A stretch of 55,169 nucleotides of DNA, from NCBI GenBank assembly GCA_900199595.1, contig FZRB01000019.1:27456-82624 (forward strand), written 5' to 3'. Position 1 is the first letter of the stretch, and every line of letters begins with the position of its first letter. Positions 52,136 through 55,169 of the stretch are shown one piece after another. The DNA comes from Lachnospiraceae bacterium. Its GTDB lineage: Bacteria > Bacillota > Clostridia > Lachnospirales > Lachnospiraceae. Made by a program: the position numbers and the translations under genes. Below the pieces are notes generated by a model. The model was not told the DNA's origin. It searched no databases and saw nothing but the letters and a program-made list of their open reading frames with translations.

Positions 52136-53149
52136 TTATCCCCGACCGACTTTATGAAGCGCTGCACCACAGCTTCTGCAGTAAAATGCGTGGAAGCTGT
52201 TTATTTCATTACACACAGGACAATGCATCTGCACTGATCGATTCATAACAACTTCAGGCTGTTGATTCTGAACCCCGACAACCTGTGGATTAGGCACTCC
52301 TCCTCCGGAAGGAGGTGCAAAACGGGAATTATCCTGATTAGGCTGTGCATAACCTCCATACATAGGCGCATCAAATCCACCATAAGGTATATAAGGATTT
52401 GCTGCCGGTCCTGCCCAGTACTGGCGGTATTCCGGCGCCTCGTACATTTTAAGATTTTCTTTTTTAGCTTTATGAATACGAATTATCGTTAGTATATCAG
52501 CGGCAACTACGAATACAACAAATATTATCAGGAAGAGAACTCTCTGGGTCATTAAGCAGAAATCATAAAATGCGTGCAGAGAGCATGCTATCATAAATCC
52601 GGTAAACATATTTTTTCTACAGCCGGCTCTGTCCCCAAAGGACTTAGCATACTTGGCATTTCCGTAATAATATCCCATAAATATAGCACACATCGCATGA
52701 GCCGGAATCGCCAGAAGTCCTCTTGATATTCCCATACCTAATATCGAGCTTGATTCCACACGGAACAGATAAAGAACATTTTCAATCGCCGCAAAGCCCA
52801 TGGATCCAAAAAGACAGTACACTACTCCATCAAACTTGTAATTAAAATGCTTATTACGCCAGGTCACAAGATATGCAGCCAGGAACTTGAAGCCTTCTTC
52901 GATAACCGCAACTCCGAAAAATGCCGTTATCATGTGATATATGAGAAATGTTCCGCCGAAGGTTACGTCGATTATATTTCCTATCAGCCACTCTGCCACG
53001 ATAGAAGGAACGGCAGATAAAACTCCCAGAAAAAATATTTTCAGAAGAAGACCTATTGGTTCCTTCTCAGATTTATCCTGCAGATAGATATAAAGCATCA
53101 TAAGTGCTGCAGGGATGACAGCTATTAAAATTACTACAAAATCACTCAT
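52136..53149 (-). CDS. PrsW-family intramembrane metalloprotease with C-terminal zinc ribbon
   Basis: 337 aa. Seven or eight membrane helices in residues 1-~225. Catalytic motifs of the PrsW/CPBP-type clan: EEGFKF (EExxK), the His in AIPAHAMCAIFMG, and the His in ACSLHAFYDFC. Then a Gly/Pro/Asn-rich linker and a C-terminal double CxxC zinc ribbon (CPVCNEINSFHAFYCRSCGA). PrsW cleaves anti-sigma factors such as RsiW in Bacillus. The added zinc ribbon may recruit a substrate. It might act on the anti-sigma of the ECF pair at 30365, though nothing here links them. Confidence 0.88.
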   Translation of the reverse strand: MSDFVVILIAVIPAALMMLYIYLQDKSEKEPIGLLLKIFFLGVLSAVPSIVAEWLIGNIIDVTFGGTFLIYHMITAFFGVAVIEEGFKFLAAYLVTWRNKHFNYKFDGVVYCLFGSMGFAAIENVLYLFRVESSSILGMGISRGLLAIPAHAMCAIFMGYYYGNAKYAKSFGDRAGCRKNMFTGFMIACSLHAFYDFCLMTQRVLFLIIFVVFVVAADILTIIRIHKAKKENLKMYEAPEYRQYWAGPAANPYIPYGGFDAPMYGGYAQPNQDNSRFAPPSGGGVPNPQVVGVQNQQPEVVMNRSVQMHCPVCNEINSFHAFYCRSCGAALHKVGRG

Positions 53150-53188
53150 CTAAATTCTCCAATAAAACAAAGGTAATTCTATAACATA

Positions 53189-54694
53189 CTACTTTAAACC
53201 GTACTTTTTATTCTTTTTGCGAGTAGGCTTAGTTTCCTTTATCTTAACCTTATGATCAGTTATTCCATGCTTATATAAAGCATTTGAAACAAGTTCTCCC
53301 GTCTGGACGCTGATTGGCCAGTTAGACTCTGCCTTAAAACTCGGAACATAAACTGTTATATCTTCCTTATTTTTTTCTCCCGCAGAGACTATCTGATCTA
53401 TTATGTCATTATCAATTGCTATACATTTCTGATGATTAATATTTCTTATATTAGTTTCTTTAAATGTAATGCCCTGTGTATTTATTTCGAAAAAAACAAC
53501 TATAACAATAAGAGGCAGCGCAATTCTGATTACAGGCTTTTCTCTCATCAACGAAAGCAGCATCGTCATCAGCATAATAAAAAGAAAGAATATATGACCG
53601 AATAATATGTCAGGTCTCTGTATACTTCCTATATAATGAAGCGATGAAACCATGATCAGATATATTAGTATTATAAATGATGTAAGTATACAGAATAATA
53701 CTGTTTTTACATCTTCTTTGTAATTGCTTGTTTTTTGTTTACAACCTATTATGAGAGCAATTATAAATATCAAACATATAATAATATAGAATATCGAAAA
53801 AGATGTACTTAGGGTTTCACCGAGAGCCAGATACTGCTTAGCCTGAGCTCCAAAAAGCTGCAGCTTAGAAGTCTTTGTTTTTATATCATCAGCCCGTCCG
53901 CCATTTACTTCAAAGATCTGTACCACCAGCCAGAAAATGAGAAGTATTATACGAAAGGTATTTCTTTTTAATAGCTCTTTTAAAGAATCCTTTTTCTTAA
54001 ATCCCCAAATTATATCTATCACAAATCTACAACCAACATATCCTGCCAGAATAATACTTGCATAAAGATTTGAAAGAAGTGCCAGATAAATAAATACTAT
54101 ATATACGCCATATCTTACCGGATTCTTCATAATAGCTTTTCTGTCATAAGTCAGAACATCCTTTTCGGAAAGCTGCATCACTATACAGGCATTTATTATA
54201 TTCGGAATAATATAATAGAAGTAACAGGTAAGATCCAGACCGTTAAACATATATTCGTTTGAGCTATCCTTATATCTGAATATCCAGAAATGCATTATCA
54301 GAAATAATACAGAAATAAAGATATTTGTCAGCTGGGACGTCTCGTATTTTTTTTCTATAACTTTATAAAATGTATAAATATAAAGCGTAATGAATAAACT
54401 TACAACAATAGCATTAATTATAATATTTGCATTAATGAAGTCCTTAGTAAAAGGATAAATGACAAATGAACCAATCTCGGCAACAAGAGACATGAATATC
54501 TCCGGCAGTACTCTTGTGGGATTCCATTCCTTCCATACAGGGAAAGCATGACGGGTAAATACTATATATTTCCAGTCATCTGAATCGTAAATAACCAGCG
54601 GATGGATACGGGAATAGAAAACAAACATAACAACAAACACCGCTGCAGTAAATATGAACAGTACTATTCGGTTTTTTCTGTCATTTACATTCAT
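53189..54694 (-). CDS. Polytopic membrane protein, glycosyltransferase-like (GT-C/DUF6056-type)
   Basis: 501 aa with about ten to twelve membrane helices. Near the start, after helix 1, an extracytoplasmic DSDDWKY loop (YDSDDWKYIV) resembles acidic catalytic loops of GT-C glycosyltransferases. Ends in a soluble lobe with basic tail KPTRKKNKKYGLK. Probably uses a lipid-linked sugar to decorate surface glycans, but the family is not certain. AGAGGAAAAAAG precedes ATG 54694; the open frame back to 54766 is only the family B repeat being translated. Confidence 0.72.
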   Translation of the reverse strand: MNVNDRKNRIVLFIFTAAVFVVMFVFYSRIHPLVIYDSDDWKYIVFTRHAFPVWKEWNPTRVLPEIFMSLVAEIGSFVIYPFTKDFINANIIINAIVVSLFITLYIYTFYKVIEKKYETSQLTNIFISVLFLIMHFWIFRYKDSSNEYMFNGLDLTCYFYYIIPNIINACIVMQLSEKDVLTYDRKAIMKNPVRYGVYIVFIYLALLSNLYASIILAGYVGCRFVIDIIWGFKKKDSLKELLKRNTFRIILLIFWLVVQIFEVNGGRADDIKTKTSKLQLFGAQAKQYLALGETLSTSFSIFYIIICLIFIIALIIGCKQKTSNYKEDVKTVLFCILTSFIILIYLIMVSSLHYIGSIQRPDILFGHIFFLFIMLMTMLLSLMREKPVIRIALPLIVIVVFFEINTQGITFKETNIRNINHQKCIAIDNDIIDQIVSAGEKNKEDITVYVPSFKAESNWPISVQTGELVSNALYKHGITDHKVKIKETKPTRKKNKKYGLK

Positions 54695-54719
54695 CTTTTT
54701 TCCTCTCGAGTTTATAGAA

Positions 54720-54843
54720 CAAAGAGTGTCGCTTGCGACACTCTCCGCGCGAGCGCGTGCTGCCAAAGGCAGCTATCTTCCTTATGCGCCGAGACGCATC
54801 CTTAGCGGAGCGCTTTTTATATAATAGGAAGCGCAGTTTCCTA
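54720..54843. repeat. Stacked mini-hairpin repeat family B, copy 2, extended with further hairpins
   Basis: Bases 54720-54783 match the block at 32431: AGAGTGTCGC-TT-GCGACACTCT (54723-54744), a CGCGCGAGCGCG stem, and CTGCC-AAA-GGCAG (54760-54772). Then ATGCG/CGCAT (54784-54799), AGCG-GAG-CGCT (54804-54814) and TAGGAA/TTCCTA (54825-54843). It fills the gap between the membrane protein gene and the IS110 left end. Confidence 0.85.
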
Positions 54844-54918
54844 CTACAATGATTTTATAGTGAATATTCTTAACATCCAGTTAAGATATTATCTATCTTA
54901 TTGCTTAAGCTGTATAAT

Positions 54919-55100
54919 GATGGGGCAATAGGTATATCGGCAGTTTCCATGGACTTTGCGTCCGTATAATAGACTGATAACCAGCTCCTCATTAGCAGCG
55001 TTCGTTTTATGCAGGTTGTTTCACCATAAGGTGCATTCGTGTCACACCACAGTAGATTGAATAGGCAATGAGTAAAACTGGTGTATATCCATTGCACTAT
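54919..55100 (+). ncRNA. Candidate IS110 bridge RNA
   Basis: A TATAAT box at 54913-54918 precedes about 175 nt of noncoding sequence that can close on itself: GCAATAGGTATAT (54925-54937) pairs with ATATCCATTGC (55085-55095) with two bulges. Inside are GGAC/GTCC (54951-54963) nested in CAGT/ACTG (54941-54976) and CACC-ATAA-GGTG (55022-55033) with an alternative GGTG/CACC pairing to 55045-55048. IS110 bridge RNAs of about this length are known to be made from the noncoding end next to the transposase gene. The RNA here is predicted only. Confidence 0.5.
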
Positions 55101-55123
55101 TTTTTTTAAGGAGTGACAAATAT

Positions 55124-55169
55124 ATGAACGCAGTAGGTATTGATGTATCAAAAGGTAAGAGTACAGTTT
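55124..55169 (+). CDS. IS110-family transposase, N-terminal fragment at window edge
   Basis: 15 codons, MNAVGIDVSKGKSTV, cut by the window end. GIDVSKG is the first motif of the RuvC-like DEDD domain, with its first catalytic Asp. AAGGAG lies 10 nt upstream of the ATG. Whether the gene is full length cannot be seen. Confidence 0.85.
   Translation, partial: MNAVGIDVSKGKSTV

Larger units (their letters stand above)
54844..55169 (+). mobile_element. IS110-family insertion sequence, left part (runs off window)
   Basis: A noncoding left end of roughly 250-280 nt precedes a transposase start with the GIDVSKGK motif of DEDD transposases. IS110 elements lack terminal inverted repeats and carry long noncoding ends, as here. 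An inverted repeat TAAGATA/TATCTTA (54882-54900) lies near the inferred left boundary. The exact left end is not determined; 54844 is set because the hairpin array ends there. Confidence 0.75.

Noticed and set aside
54695-54766. N-terminal extension of the membrane protein through repeat family B
   Set aside because: Starts at TTG without SD; ATG 54694 follows AGAGGAAAAAAG.
54870-55151. Minus-strand frame of 93 codons within the IS110 left end
   Set aside because: No SD and it overlaps the structured noncoding region and the transposase start.

Overview
The window looks like the chromosome of a strictly anaerobic, butyrate-forming Clostridia bacterium, most likely a Lachnospiraceae (Butyrivibrio/Coprococcus/Roseburia-like). 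This rests on the butyrate kinase/phosphate butyryltransferase pair, an ATP-type PEP carboxykinase, Fe-S aldo/keto reductase, AGGAGG-type ribosome binding sites, moderately low GC and dense minus-strand operons. The genus is inference.

Layout. 1-2259: a Pro/Glu repeat protein (cut by the window edge) and an FHA-domain protein. 2300-9110 (minus): cell-wall and housekeeping genes (MltG, an epimerase, an AlaA-like aminotransferase, NagZ, an adenosine deaminase-type enzyme, a Nudix enzyme). 9341-12726 (plus): a three-gene redox/sugar-acid operon of unknown substrate, then a DtxR/MntR-type regulator. 12792-16496 (minus): a heterodimeric ABC exporter. 16685-24155: Gfo/Idh oxidoreductase, AroD, MraY/WecA-like transferase, buk, ptb, two small membrane proteins, pckA. 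24321-30160 (minus): DUF885-type lipoprotein, IspD, TsaD, RNase Z, RimI, TsaB. 30365-32387 (plus): ECF sigma factor with its probable anti-sigma. 32509-37859 (minus): TsaE, dCMP deaminase, PP2C phosphatase, tRNA-Lys(CTT), LarB, GGDEF protein. 38026-40232: accessory patch with membrane M48 protease, XRE regulator and HicAB. 40363-49010: hydrolase, LarC-type protein with a huge His tract, unknown 711-aa protein, LarE, ABC-2 transporter, TcdA, iron alcohol dehydrogenase. 49189-54694: secreted protein, AIM24-type protein, PrsW-type protease with zinc ribbon, polytopic membrane protein. 54844-55169: the left end of an IS110-family element with a structured noncoding leader that is a bridge-RNA candidate.

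Together the genes give t6A tRNA modification (TsaB, TsaD, TsaE) plus cyclic t6A (TcdA) beside a tRNA-Lys gene that is a natural substrate; nickel-pincer cofactor synthesis (LarB, LarC, LarE) in three separate transcription units within 10 kb; and the final steps of butyrate formation.

The most unusual layer is noncoding. One palindromic repeat (arms GATGACA/TGTCATC around GAACCTGGTTC) occurs eight times with two or three degenerate relatives. It nearly always sits just after a stop codon, where it reads as a bidirectional terminator, but one copy lies in frame inside the ABC ATPase gene at 46756-46802. A second family of stacked mini-hairpins occurs at 32431 and 54720, the latter abutting the IS110 element, and a third hairpin array lies at 51046-51350.
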